Source of the DNA: Euryarchaeota archaeon UBA561
Lineage (GTDB): Archaea; Thermoplasmatota; Poseidoniia; Poseidoniales; Poseidoniaceae
Length of the DNA: 22,470 nt
Assembly: GCA_002502295.1 (NCBI GenBank)
Contig: DANX01000112.1
Location: 513-22,982 of the forward strand
Direction of reading: 5' to 3'
The notes under the pieces were generated by a model that saw nothing but the letters and a program-made list of their open reading frames with translations, was not told the origin of the DNA and did not search any database. Shown here in pieces: positions 1-7,818 of the stretch; position 1 is the stretch's first letter, and each line of letters begins with the position of its first letter. A program made the translations under genes and the position numbers.

Positions 1-259
1 CGGTGGCTGGGGCAGCTGGCACCGGCGTTGGAGCCGGTGCGAGCGTAGCCGCAACGTTGGGTACGCTTTGTTGGCTGTTGATTCGCGCTCGTGTTGGTCC
101 GGGTGAGATGGTCCACGCATCCTCTTCGCTGAGCATCCCTTGTTCAGGGAAGGGCACCTGTTCGATGGCCACGTTGGCCAAAATCTTCAGGCGTTCCTCG
201 CTCATTGCTTGGTCTGCGTTTTTGTTACCACCCGAGTTTCCACTGAATGGCCATGCCAT
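1..259 (-). CDS. Partial N-terminal part of an archaellum-operon-associated protein, function unknown
   Basis: An open frame starts at ATG 259 and runs without a stop off the left edge, giving 86 residues. A clear ribosome site, GGAGG, lies seven bases before the ATG and fixes the start. The protein begins MAWPFSGNSGGNK, has a short polar helical stretch (MSEERLKILANVAIEQ), then an SPGP turn and a Pro/Ala-rich linker (APAPTPVPAAPAT) where the window ends. There is no signal peptide, so it is probably cytosolic. It is the next gene after two archaellins, on the same strand and 48 bases downstream of the second. That is where accessory archaellum genes (ArlC/D/E or Arl motor genes) often sit in euryarchaea, but nothing visible in these residues identifies a family. 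The link to the archaellum is inferred from position only. Confidence 0.75.
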   Translation of the reverse strand, partial: MAWPFSGNSGGNKNADQAMSEERLKILANVAIEQVPFPEQGMLSEEDAWTISPGPTRARINSQQSVPNVAATLAPAPTPVPAAPAT

Positions 260-307
260 TGTAAATCCTCCATACCAAGAGATCACCGAAGTGATATCCT
301 GGAGGGA

Positions 308-868
308 TCAAACAACGATGGCACCCGCAGTGTCGTCGTCGATGTTGAACGTCTCGAAGGTCGAACCGCCGTTGGCAACGTGGAGGTACAAGTTGGCCTC
401 ACCGTCGTCAACAAGCACAGCGTCTGCCGAACAATCATCGCCGCCGCTGGCGTCGAGGGTGAGCTGGTAGGCCACACCTGGGTTGAGTTCTGCAACAGCT
501 GAGCCGTCCATTCGCGTGTAGGACATTTCGCCCACACTGTCACCTTCAACGACGCCGTTGTCGCAGAACAACTGGAAGCTCACGGACGTGAACGCCGTGA
601 TTTCGCTACCGGGTGCGAGGGAGACAAAGAGCAGGTAGTTGTCACCTGCAGTGCCTGGGTCCACGTAAGCGGTGTTGATGAGGAGTTTTCCAGCCATGTT
701 GTCGGCCGTGTCGTCACCGGTGGTCTGAGCGTTTTGTTGCAACTTCTCAGCGGTTTGGATGATGACAGCAGCTGCAACAGCAGCAACCAGAATGAGGGCG
801 ATGAAGACGATCATGGCGCCAATACCGATGGCTGCCACGGTGTCCTTTTGCTCGTTGTTGGTCTTCAA
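308..868 (-). CDS. flaB: Archaellin (archaeal flagellin), second copy
   Basis: This is a structural subunit of the archaellum filament, secreted through the archaeal type IV pilin-like route. The 186-residue product has a short charged leader (MKTNNEQKDTVA), then the archaellin core AIGIGAMIVFIALILVAAVAA, which matches the class III hydrophobic N-terminus of euryarchaeal archaellins (xxGIGTLIVFIAMVLVAAVAA), and QQNAQTTG. The rest is an outer beta domain. The start is TTG at 868, which overlaps the TGA stop of the preceding archaellin in a TTGA, so translation is probably coupled. The mature part has about 24 acidic and only 3 basic residues after the membrane-like helix, two cysteines (C102, C146) and no N-X-S/T sequon. 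The C-terminus (DTAGAIVV) resembles that of the first copy (ITAGAVVI). Family assignment is firm; which of the two is the major filament subunit cannot be told. Confidence 0.92.
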   Translation of the reverse strand: MKTNNEQKDTVAAIGIGAMIVFIALILVAAVAAAVIIQTAEKLQQNAQTTGDDTADNMAGKLLINTAYVDPGTAGDNYLLFVSLAPGSEITAFTSVSFQLFCDNGVVEGDSVGEMSYTRMDGSAVAELNPGVAYQLTLDASGGDDCSADAVLVDDGEANLYLHVANGGSTFETFNIDDDTAGAIVV

Positions 869-1410
869 ATGACCACCGCCCCAGCAGTAATGTCGCCGCC
901 GTAGTTGAGGACCTCGTAGGTCTGTCCACCGGTTCCTGCTACAAACAGGATGGTGTGCTCAGCGTTGGCTGCAGGTCCGCAGTTGTTGGTGGTGATGGTC
1001 GTGGTATAGGTTTGGCCCGCAGCAATTGGGTCAGCCCCAACTGCGAGTCCAATCTGGTGCGTGGCGGTCGTTTCCAAGAAGTCATCTTGGTCGGTACCAG
1101 CAGCGCACACAATGGCCCACTCAATATCACCTGTTGGGACGTCGTCCGATCCAGGAGCGAGCTCGAACGTGATGTCGAGTTCACCTGCACCGGAGCCCAC
1201 AATGATGCCAATGACGCTCACTCGAGCAGCCATGGCGTCCGTGGTATCTTGTCCCGTCGTCTGCGCATTCTGCTGCAGCTTCTCTGCTGTCTGAATAATG
1301 ACAGCAGCAGCAACAGCAGCCACCAGAATCAATGCAATGAAGACGATCATTGCACCAATACCGATCGCAGCGACGTTGTCGCGTTGTTCGTTCTTTGTTT
1401 CGTTTTTCAT
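865..1410 (-). CDS. flaB: Archaellin (archaeal flagellin), first copy
   Basis: This 181-residue archaellin has leader MKNETKNEQRDNVA, the hydrophobic helix beginning AIGIGAMIVF at residue 15, then IIQTAEKLQQNAQTTG and an acidic outer beta domain. The 41 residues from V13 to G53 are identical to V11-G51 of the second copy, while the outer domains differ strongly. I chose ATG 1410 because GGTG lies about seven bases before it. ATG 1422, four codons upstream, is also possible and has GGGG further upstream. Longer in-frame extensions would run through the end of the neighbouring gene and lack pilin leader character. Two cysteines (C102, C144) occupy nearly the same places as in the second copy. 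There is no N-glycosylation sequon in the mature chain. The start region is strikingly A-rich, as in highly expressed genes. Confidence 0.92.
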   Translation of the reverse strand: MKNETKNEQRDNVAAIGIGAMIVFIALILVAAVAAAVIIQTAEKLQQNAQTTGQDTTDAMAARVSVIGIIVGSGAGELDITFELAPGSDDVPTGDIEWAIVCAAGTDQDDFLETTATHQIGLAVGADPIAAGQTYTTTITTNNCGPAANAEHTILFVAGTGGQTYEVLNYGGDITAGAVVI

Positions 1411-1436
1411 GTTTTTCACCATTTTTTTGTTTATCC

Positions 1437-1450
1437 CCTGCCTTTGCAGG
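1437..1450. repeat. Short perfect hairpin before the archaellin pair
   Basis: CCTGC and GCAGG form a 5-bp stem with a 4-base loop, located between the stop of the upstream gene (1466) and the first archaellin start. On the minus-strand transcript it is followed by GGGGATAAAC and an A-rich stretch. There is no T-tract, so it is not a normal archaeal terminator. It could be an RNA processing or stability element that lets the archaellin part of the operon accumulate separately. It is short enough to be chance. Confidence 0.3.
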
Positions 1451-1465
1451 TGGAACGGGATGTGG

Positions 1466-2410
1466 TCAAAGAGCGCCTCCTTGACCGAGGTTGATGCGAA
1501 GTGGCATGTGCAGAACAGCGACTTCGTCAGGAGCAAGATTGCGGATGAAGGGAACTTCATCGGTAGAGAACCCGGATGGAATCCAAGGCGTAAGAAGAAT
1601 CTCGGAAAGCGGTTCCATGGCTCTATTCTGGACGCGCATGGTGACCGTTATTTCGCCAGAACGCATTTCGTAGGCGGTGGCCACGGAAAGTTTTCGAGTC
1701 AGCGGGATGTCTTCGGAAGACAATCGGTAGTCAGGTTGGATGTCAAAGCGAAGTGGAATGTTGCCTCCGGGTGCGATGATGGGCAAATCCACGTTCGGTG
1801 GGTTGGCCGTCCAGCCTTCGGGCACGGGGGGTTTCAAACGAAGCATTGGCATGGGGATTGGCCCGTCGTTGATGATGCGGACGAGAAGCACACCGGATTC
1901 CCCTCCAGCGGGCCAGCGGGTATCAACGCCCATCCAGAAATGGCGGAAGAGGAACGGATTCAGCGTGGACGTGTTGCCCCCGATCATGTCCTCCAGCAAA
2001 TCTTCGACCTCTTCGGTTGAGGCCCGAATATCACCGACTTCAGCCGCAGCGGTGGCTTCTCGGAGTTTGTAGAGAATACGTTCTGCCTCCTCAAGGGATA
2101 TGTGTTTGTGAACGAGCAGGCGGTGAAGCATGGCAATGCTACGGCGTAGGTGCAGAACATCTTCTTCCAACTCTTCAAGCGTCTTCTCCGCCCGACGAAG
2201 CGATTTCTTAGCCTTGCTGAGTTGATGGAGCCCCAGGTGGACCTTGACCTCGCCGAGGTCCATTTCGGTTTCAGCAAGAGATGGGTTTTCTCGCTGCGCA
2301 GCTTGTCGAGCAATCCGTTCCAGCGTTTGCGAAGCTTCTCGGATACCTTGCTCCCGCATGGCGCGTTCTTGGGCCATGACGTCATCGGGTACATCGGTGG
2401 TTTCAGGCAT
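1466..2410 (-). CDS. Cytosolic coiled-coil plus beta-sandwich protein, function unknown
   Basis: This 314-residue protein starts at ATG 2410, fixed by a textbook GGAGGTG ribosome site seven bases upstream. The start overlaps the stop of the giant surface protein gene by 8 bases. I see no signal peptide or membrane helix. Residues 10-145 are almost entirely helical and charged, with coiled-coil character (SKAKKSLRRAEKTLEELEED around 65-84). Residues 160-314 form one or two Ig-like beta domains containing IINDGP, PPVPEGWTANPP and IIAPGGNIPLRFDI. These resemble the NxG...GW...PG signature of NEW3/CARDB domains, the same fold type that fills the ectodomain of the neighbour. Overlap with the giant gene and close linkage to archaellins suggest a cytosolic partner of the envelope protein or of the archaellum, for instance an adaptor or scaffold. 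That role is inferred; I do not recognise a named family. Confidence 0.85.
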   Translation of the reverse strand: MPETTDVPDDVMAQERAMREQGIREASQTLERIARQAAQRENPSLAETEMDLGEVKVHLGLHQLSKAKKSLRRAEKTLEELEEDVLHLRRSIAMLHRLLVHKHISLEEAERILYKLREATAAAEVGDIRASTEEVEDLLEDMIGGNTSTLNPFLFRHFWMGVDTRWPAGGESGVLLVRIINDGPIPMPMLRLKPPVPEGWTANPPNVDLPIIAPGGNIPLRFDIQPDYRLSSEDIPLTRKLSVATAYEMRSGEITVTMRVQNRAMEPLSEILLTPWIPSGFSTDEVPFIRNLAPDEVAVLHMPLRINLGQGGAL

Positions 2411-5400
2411 CGCTTTCCACCTCCGAAGATGCGTCGTCGTCGCTGTCGGCTTGTTGATCAAATTCATTCCCTACGCCTGGCGAAGGCACGGGTACAGGTG
2501 CCCGCTCGCCAAGGATCGCTGAGAAATCAAGGCCGTCGTCGGCAAGGTCGTTCAACAAGCGGGCAGGGTCGCTGAGGTCCCGTTCAATGCGAATGGAACG
2601 GATTTCGGCATCGGTCATTCGGCCAAAGAGGTTGCCGTACATCTTGTCTGAGCGCTTAAGGAGGTACCACACGCCGAACATAATGAGGAAAAAGTAAGCC
2701 GCCATCATCAAGAGATTATTGCGATCGGTGGAGAGTTGTGGTGGCAATCCGAGCACAATCGCTAACATCCCGAGAACCGGAAGCGAGAGGATGATGGTCA
2801 ATTGCCGGCGGCTGTCTTTCAACGCTTCGAAGTGGTCAGAATACACCGTAGATGTGCCCTTTCGAGCCCGCTGATAATCCTCATGAATCATCCTGAATTC
2901 ATCGCTGCTCTTCCACGTCATGCGCCAAATCCACAGGGCACAGAGAGCAAGAATGACCGGGCCGTAGTAGGTGACGTTGAACAGATGGAAAGCAAATCCG
3001 AAGGCCAAAACACCAGCATAGATGCCACCGAGCTGCCATTTTTCGGATTGGCTGGCAAGTCGGACGAAAATAAGCGACAACAACGCAGCAACGACACAGG
3101 CGATGAAGGCAAAGGAGAGGTCAGGAGACCAAGAACGGACCGTGTCTTCGCCGAGCTTGACGCCTTCTGGAGTCGTGTAGGAACGATCGTTTTCTTCGAT
3201 GTTCCCCTCGCCAACATAGGCGTATGACAAGGCGGCATCGCATTGTATCACCTTGTTGACATCCCACCAATCGATGGTGGCAGGGCGGACATCCCACGTG
3301 AACACATGTTCCAAGGTTGCGTTGAGCGTGGGGAGGATGTCTGGGTTGCTCAGAATGGATACGTTGTCTCCACAATCCAGCGTGGCAGCCACCCCAAGGG
3401 CTCTGGCCGTACCTTCGTTTCGAACCGTTACGGTGTAGGTGGTGTCTTGTCCTTCAAAGAACGTCTCGGGGTCGGCTGGACCCTGAGCAACGATGGCGGG
3501 GTCAGCGAAAACGGCTAACCGGTAAGTGAACACATCCTCCTCGAACACGGTGTAGCCGGCATTTTCATCGGGGTGATACAGCCTGAGCGTGAGGTCCCAA
3601 CCATCTCCGGGAAGGACATTGGGTGGATTGGGGGCATTGACGACCAGTTGTATCCTGTCCGTGGTCACCCAAGGTTGTCGGACGGGAAGAGTGATGCGAG
3701 AATCTGGACCGAGTGAACCGCTCTGTGGACAATACGCCGACATGTTGAGCGGGTAATCGGTGTCGTCCACGCGTAGAGCGAAGGTCCAACCGTACTTTGA
3801 GGCGTTTTCGCCCAAGCCATCCATGTCGATGAGGCGCTCTGCTCTACAGAGTTCGATTTCATAGGCCACAGCACTCTCAGGGCCCGTTGGGATGTGCGAG
3901 TAAACGATTGGGAAGACTTTTTCTCCGGGGGGTTTTACGGGGGTATCGTCGTATTCAAAGAATCGGTTCATTCGCAAATCCGTGTAATATTGAGCGCTGC
4001 CTTGGACGGCTTCTTCGACAGGGTCGAGGGTGACAATGAGGTTTGCTGCCAACGTCAACGGAGGTTCAGGAGCGACGCTGCTCACACTAAACGAGAAGTC
4101 AGTTGGTACACCGCGCTCAAGCAAGAGGGTGGTCTCAGCGCTCGGAGAGATCTCCCAGTCCAAACTTGGTAGATTCAAGCCACCTTGCAGAAGCGTGTAG
4201 GAAACGTTCACTGTGACATCTTTGTTCCCGGTGTTCGTAAAGATAACTTTCCATGGTCTGCTAATGCCTCTGTGGTAGTCCATTGTGGATGGCCAGTTTT
4301 CAACCTCGACCAGGAAAAGCGGGGCCACTTGGAGACGGAGTGTGTGCGTCTCAAGCACTTCTTCCGTTGTGGCGTTCAACACTCGAATTGTCACCGGATA
4401 GATGGCCCCGTTGATCATGCTGTCGTCATCACCGAGGGCGGGGACGTCAACATCAAACGAGTCGGTGTACGTGTCGCCAACACCGAGTTCCAAGGGAAGC
4501 GAGGCAGGCGTCACGGTCCAATTGTCGGCCACAGAGATTTCGACCACGACATCTTCAACGAGGTTGCCGTTGTTAACAACTGAATAATCCACGGTTTGCA
4601 CCTCGCCGGGAACGACACCGATTTCCTCAAGGGTGCTCACCACTAAACCGTGCTGTTCGCTGATGTTGCCAAGAATATTGGCGGAGAGGTTGAGCCCGGA
4701 TTCAGCGTTTGAAACCCAAACGGTGGCAAAGTAGTTTGCTGCTGCCAACGCATCGCTTGTCGGCGTGAGTCGGACACGAACAGTCGATTCGTAACCCGCC
4801 CCAATTTGAACCACCGTTGGTGTCTCGAGAACGAAGTCAATTTCACCTGCGCTGCCCGTGTCAAGATAAACCGCAAAGGTTGCTGGCGTGTTACCTTCGT
4901 TTTTGATAACGACACTGGTTGCAATGGTTTCACCAATGGAGAGATTGACGGTTTGACTGGTCGGTGTCAGCGATGCGTTCACGTTTTCACCGACTCGGAC
5001 AGGGACTTCAAAGGTCGTTATGTAGACGTTCGAGGTCATCTCATAGACATCGATGCCAATGGACTCAACGCTGTTAGCAGGTGCGTCTGGGTCGGTGGTT
5101 ACCACCAGAGGGAACGTGGTGATGTGCGTCGTGTTGTTTACATTGTCCCCATAGTTGGCAACATCGGCTGGAAGGTCGGTGACCGTCGTCGACGGCATAA
5201 TGCTGCTCGATGAAAAGGAGACCTCCCAACCAGCGGGAATTTGTTGGTTGAGCACGAGTCGATACGAGGTCATGTTGTTGCCGGTGTTGGCCAATTCAAT
5301 GGGGAAGTTCGTTTCCTCACCGACCATTGCGTCAACGATGGTGCCGTTGTGTCCCTCTGCACCAAGCACGGGAGGGATGTTGATGGTGAGGGTTTGAGAG

Positions 5401-7304
5401 ATGGATGTAGGAATCACGTTTGCACCGTTGTGAGCAGAGCCAAGGGTTGGAGTCGCTGTGATCGGAATGGAAAGTGAGCCCGAAACCGAGTAGTTGTCAG
5501 CTGGACCTTGTACGGTTAAAACCGCATTACGCGTTTCTCCGAGAGACATACCAGGAAGGGAAGTTGGCGTGAGGCCGATGGCCCACCTCGAGGCTTCGGT
5601 GAAACCGCCGGTTGAATCGGAGGTAAACACCGGCGTTCCAAGCGAAAGCGTCGTATCCACCGTTTCAGACAACTCTGTCACAAGGTTGTGGCGAACTTCG
5701 ACATCAAGGTCAAGAATGGCCTCTAGTCCACTCCCCTGCTGCGCCTCGATGACTTGCTGCACCGTCATCTCGATCGATTCGGTCGGGAGTCCCGGGTCCA
5801 CCACAATGACCGGAAGAATCCGCACGGGCGTCGCGTTGACTTGTGGGATGCCTCCATCGACCGATGTGGCTTGAGCCCAAATGGACATGGTATCGCCAGC
5901 GCCATTGTCCTCTGCGTCAACCAGGGGACTCTTGATGACCGGTGGCGTGGCCATGAGGGTTGCGTTGACATATTCGCCAGGCTGGAGTGTCCCGGTTGTT
6001 GAGCTGAGGAAAGACAAGTCCCAGTTGATTGGATTTGAGGAAATACCGGCATCAAGCGTAAAGGAGGTTGGTGCATTGCCGTTGTTTTGAACCTTGACCC
6101 GGATGGGCGTCGGGGCCCCCGGCGTGAGTAATTTTGTGTCGCTGTCCATCTCCACGAACCCTTCATAGGATTCGCCCGCCAGAACGGTGGTGGAAACGGT
6201 TTTGTAGAAATTCCCGGAATTTGAGGTGAGTTTGAGCGTGATGACGTCAGATTGCGTTCGCAGGGCACTGGCTGGGACAGTGACATCAATGGACACATAG
6301 GTGGTGGTGTTTGGCATTACCGTCGATGTTGATGGCGAGGGATTGATGTCGGAGACCCACCAGTTCACGCTTGATACGTTCACTTGATAGTCGTCAACGC
6401 TGATGCCCGTGTTTTCCACGGCAAAGGTCAACTGGGCGGTTTGTCCAGGCTCAACGCTGCGGTCGTGCGCCGCTGTGATTTCGAAATCATAATTTGAGAA
6501 GACCACGCGTTGGTTGAGGAATTCGATGGAAGAAACCCAATTTAACCCAGAAACATGCATCTCCCCGACCACGTTCCATTGTCCAGTTCGGGAGGTTGCA
6601 TCAAACTCCATCTCAACTGCGACGGGTATGGCTGCTCCTCCGTGGAGTGAGCCGGGCCGAACGACTGGGACAATGTTGGATGTTTCAGAGAAGGTGTTTG
6701 ATGGATTGCCCACTTCGGTGAAATTTAACCAAAACTGGGCGGATTGATTTTTGACACCCTCGTTTCTCACGCTGGCGGAGAAATCATGGATGGTTTGGGA
6801 CCAGACGACGCTGGTGGAACCCCCTGTGGGTTGCGGAATGTTGACCACCGGCACGCTGCTGTTTTGGTAGCGGCTCACGTTGACCACCATTTGATCTTCA
6901 TTGTTGGCAGTGTTCGTTTCTGTCGATGAGGCAACACGGGCCTTCAGAATTTGATTAGCCCCCAGCGTGGCCGACCACGAAAAGACGGTGACGGCGCTTG
7001 AGGCACCTGCCGAAATGACGCCCAAATCGGTTGTGCCAAGGACGACATCGCCGGAGCTAGCTGTCCCCTGCAACAACAATGTCAAGGAGGCCTGCCCTGC
7101 ACCGAGGCCAATGTTTTGAACTTGAACACGGACAACATGGGTTGCGTCTTCTGCTTCGACACCTCCACCAAGGTTGATGGAACCTGCATCGTCAAGGGTA
7201 AAGGAAGAAACAACGAAATCCGGCGTTGAGCGCCCTCCGTCGGCCATGGCCAAGGGAGTAAGGCTAGCCAGCAGCATGATGGCGACCAGCGAAAGTGGAA
7301 CCAT
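2403..7304 (-). CDS. Giant surface protein with repeated CARDB/NEW3-type domains and five C-terminal membrane helices
   Basis: The 1633-residue product starts at ATG 7304, four bases after the upstream TAG. A signal peptide (MVPLSLVAIMLLASLTPLAMA) is cleaved near residue 21. Alternatives are GTG 7325, which adds an Arg to the n-region, and ATG 7436, which would overlap the upstream gene. Residues 25-145 form a CARDB-like domain (VQVQNIGLGAG). A series of NEW3/CARDB-like beta-sandwiches follows, marked by ENTGIS (297), QNNGNAPTSF (406), ANTGNNMTSY (672), KNEGNTPATF (801), NNGNLVEDV (911), TNTGNKDVTV (1024) and RNEGTARALG (1295), several with a following GW or NW. Sequons are abundant. Membrane helices lie at about 1398-1415, 1426-1446, 1448-1464, 1502-1520 and 1531-1549, before a cytosolic tail rich in Asp/Ser at its end. 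It is probably an envelope-spanning structural or adhesive protein; linkage to archaellins suggests a possible role in anchoring or assembly. No enzyme motif is visible. Confidence 0.9.
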   Translation of the reverse strand: MVPLSLVAIMLLASLTPLAMADGGRSTPDFVVSSFTLDDAGSINLGGGVEAEDATHVVRVQVQNIGLGAGQASLTLLLQGTASSGDVVLGTTDLGVISAGASSAVTVFSWSATLGANQILKARVASSTETNTANNEDQMVVNVSRYQNSSVPVVNIPQPTGGSTSVVWSQTIHDFSASVRNEGVKNQSAQFWLNFTEVGNPSNTFSETSNIVPVVRPGSLHGGAAIPVAVEMEFDATSRTGQWNVVGEMHVSGLNWVSSIEFLNQRVVFSNYDFEITAAHDRSVEPGQTAQLTFAVENTGISVDDYQVNVSSVNWWVSDINPSPSTSTVMPNTTTYVSIDVTVPASALRTQSDVITLKLTSNSGNFYKTVSTTVLAGESYEGFVEMDSDTKLLTPGAPTPIRVKVQNNGNAPTSFTLDAGISSNPINWDLSFLSSTTGTLQPGEYVNATLMATPPVIKSPLVDAEDNGAGDTMSIWAQATSVDGGIPQVNATPVRILPVIVVDPGLPTESIEMTVQQVIEAQQGSGLEAILDLDVEVRHNLVTELSETVDTTLSLGTPVFTSDSTGGFTEASRWAIGLTPTSLPGMSLGETRNAVLTVQGPADNYSVSGSLSIPITATPTLGSAHNGANVIPTSISQTLTINIPPVLGAEGHNGTIVDAMVGEETNFPIELANTGNNMTSYRLVLNQQIPAGWEVSFSSSSIMPSTTVTDLPADVANYGDNVNNTTHITTFPLVVTTDPDAPANSVESIGIDVYEMTSNVYITTFEVPVRVGENVNASLTPTSQTVNLSIGETIATSVVIKNEGNTPATFAVYLDTGSAGEIDFVLETPTVVQIGAGYESTVRVRLTPTSDALAAANYFATVWVSNAESGLNLSANILGNISEQHGLVVSTLEEIGVVPGEVQTVDYSVVNNGNLVEDVVVEISVADNWTVTPASLPLELGVGDTYTDSFDVDVPALGDDDSMINGAIYPVTIRVLNATTEEVLETHTLRLQVAPLFLVEVENWPSTMDYHRGISRPWKVIFTNTGNKDVTVNVSYTLLQGGLNLPSLDWEISPSAETTLLLERGVPTDFSFSVSSVAPEPPLTLAANLIVTLDPVEEAVQGSAQYYTDLRMNRFFEYDDTPVKPPGEKVFPIVYSHIPTGPESAVAYEIELCRAERLIDMDGLGENASKYGWTFALRVDDTDYPLNMSAYCPQSGSLGPDSRITLPVRQPWVTTDRIQLVVNAPNPPNVLPGDGWDLTLRLYHPDENAGYTVFEEDVFTYRLAVFADPAIVAQGPADPETFFEGQDTTYTVTVRNEGTARALGVAATLDCGDNVSILSNPDILPTLNATLEHVFTWDVRPATIDWWDVNKVIQCDAALSYAYVGEGNIEENDRSYTTPEGVKLGEDTVRSWSPDLSFAFIACVVAALLSLIFVRLASQSEKWQLGGIYAGVLAFGFAFHLFNVTYYGPVILALCALWIWRMTWKSSDEFRMIHEDYQRARKGTSTVYSDHFEALKDSRRQLTIILSLPVLGMLAIVLGLPPQLSTDRNNLLMMAAYFFLIMFGVWYLLKRSDKMYGNLFGRMTDAEIRSIRIERDLSDPARLLNDLADDGLDFSAILGERAPVPVPSPGVGNEFDQQADSDDDASSEVESDA

Positions 7305-7308
7305 GGGC

Positions 7309-7788
7309 CTAGACAGATTCGGCACCCCCAGATTCTGGTTGGCTGAAGCGGTCAATGGTAACTGCCTTTCCTTGGCGTTTCCATTGGGCAAGAAGTTGTT
7401 TGAGGAGGGCGTCGTGTTCGTTGTCAGAAATGCCAAGACGTCGGCGTTCTTCCCAAAGAAGGAGCTGTTCTGTTCGGGTCAAAAGAGCGTCTCGGAGGTA
7501 CAGCTCTAAGGTCCGGCGATAGGCGTCCCGGTCAGAGATGGCATACACGATTGAATCGCCAGGCACCTGGTCCGCTCGGTTTTGGATCATGTTTCCCAGC
7601 ATGAGGGCCTCGTCATAACTCAAGAGGCGTTTATCTACATCGGTTTGGATGGAACTGGCAAGTTCTTGCAGCCCATATTTTGATTCGCACCGTTGAATTT
7701 TTTTGAAGAACCGGCGCGCTCTACGAGACATTCGCGCACCGACCATACCTTCATCTGCGCACTGCCAGTTCTTCAAAGAATCGGTCAC
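7309..7788 (-). CDS. Small basic helical protein, function unknown, first gene of the archaellin operon
   Basis: This 159-residue soluble protein has no signal peptide or membrane helix. After a short N-terminus, residues 20-35 are strongly basic (MSRRARRFFKKIQRC), followed by helical segments (LLSYDEALMLGNMIQNRAD, then RRTLELYLRDALLTRTEQLL and WEERRRLGISDNEHDALLKQ). The frame opens with GTG 7788, which has AAGGG four bases upstream. ATG 7746 (MVGARMSRR) and ATG 7731 (MSRR) are plausible shorter starts. The stop at 7309 is four bases before the start of the giant gene, so the two are almost certainly co-transcribed. The basic N-terminus could bind nucleic acid or the membrane surface, but no recognisable domain supports a specific role. 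Confidence 0.75.
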   Translation of the reverse strand: MTDSLKNWQCADEGMVGARMSRRARRFFKKIQRCESKYGLQELASSIQTDVDKRLLSYDEALMLGNMIQNRADQVPGDSIVYAISDRDAYRRTLELYLRDALLTRTEQLLLWEERRRLGISDNEHDALLKQLLAQWKRQGKAVTIDRFSQPESGGAESV

Positions 7789-7818
7789 TGACCCTTGAAA
7801 TAAGCAGCATGAATGATT

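Noticed and set aside
1291..1325. Repeated gcagca-type triplets suggesting a microsatellite in the archaellin genes
   Set aside because: They encode the conserved alanine-rich helix and occur at the same place in both copies with synonymous differences, so protein selection explains them.
865..1560. Longer form of the first archaellin (231 residues)
   Set aside because: The extra N-terminal residues overlap the end of the upstream gene and would bury the pilin-type leader, which must be near the N-terminus for secretion and cleavage.
1298..2020. 240-codon plus-strand frame opposite the archaellin and coiled-coil genes
   Set aside because: It spans the boundary of two well-supported minus-strand genes, and its translation is low-complexity at the start and without family features.
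2403..7304. Repeated NxGN...W segments as possible recent tandem DNA repeats
   Set aside because: The similarity is at the level of a domain signature only; the DNA of the segments is not visibly repeated, so these are old, diverged Ig-like domains.
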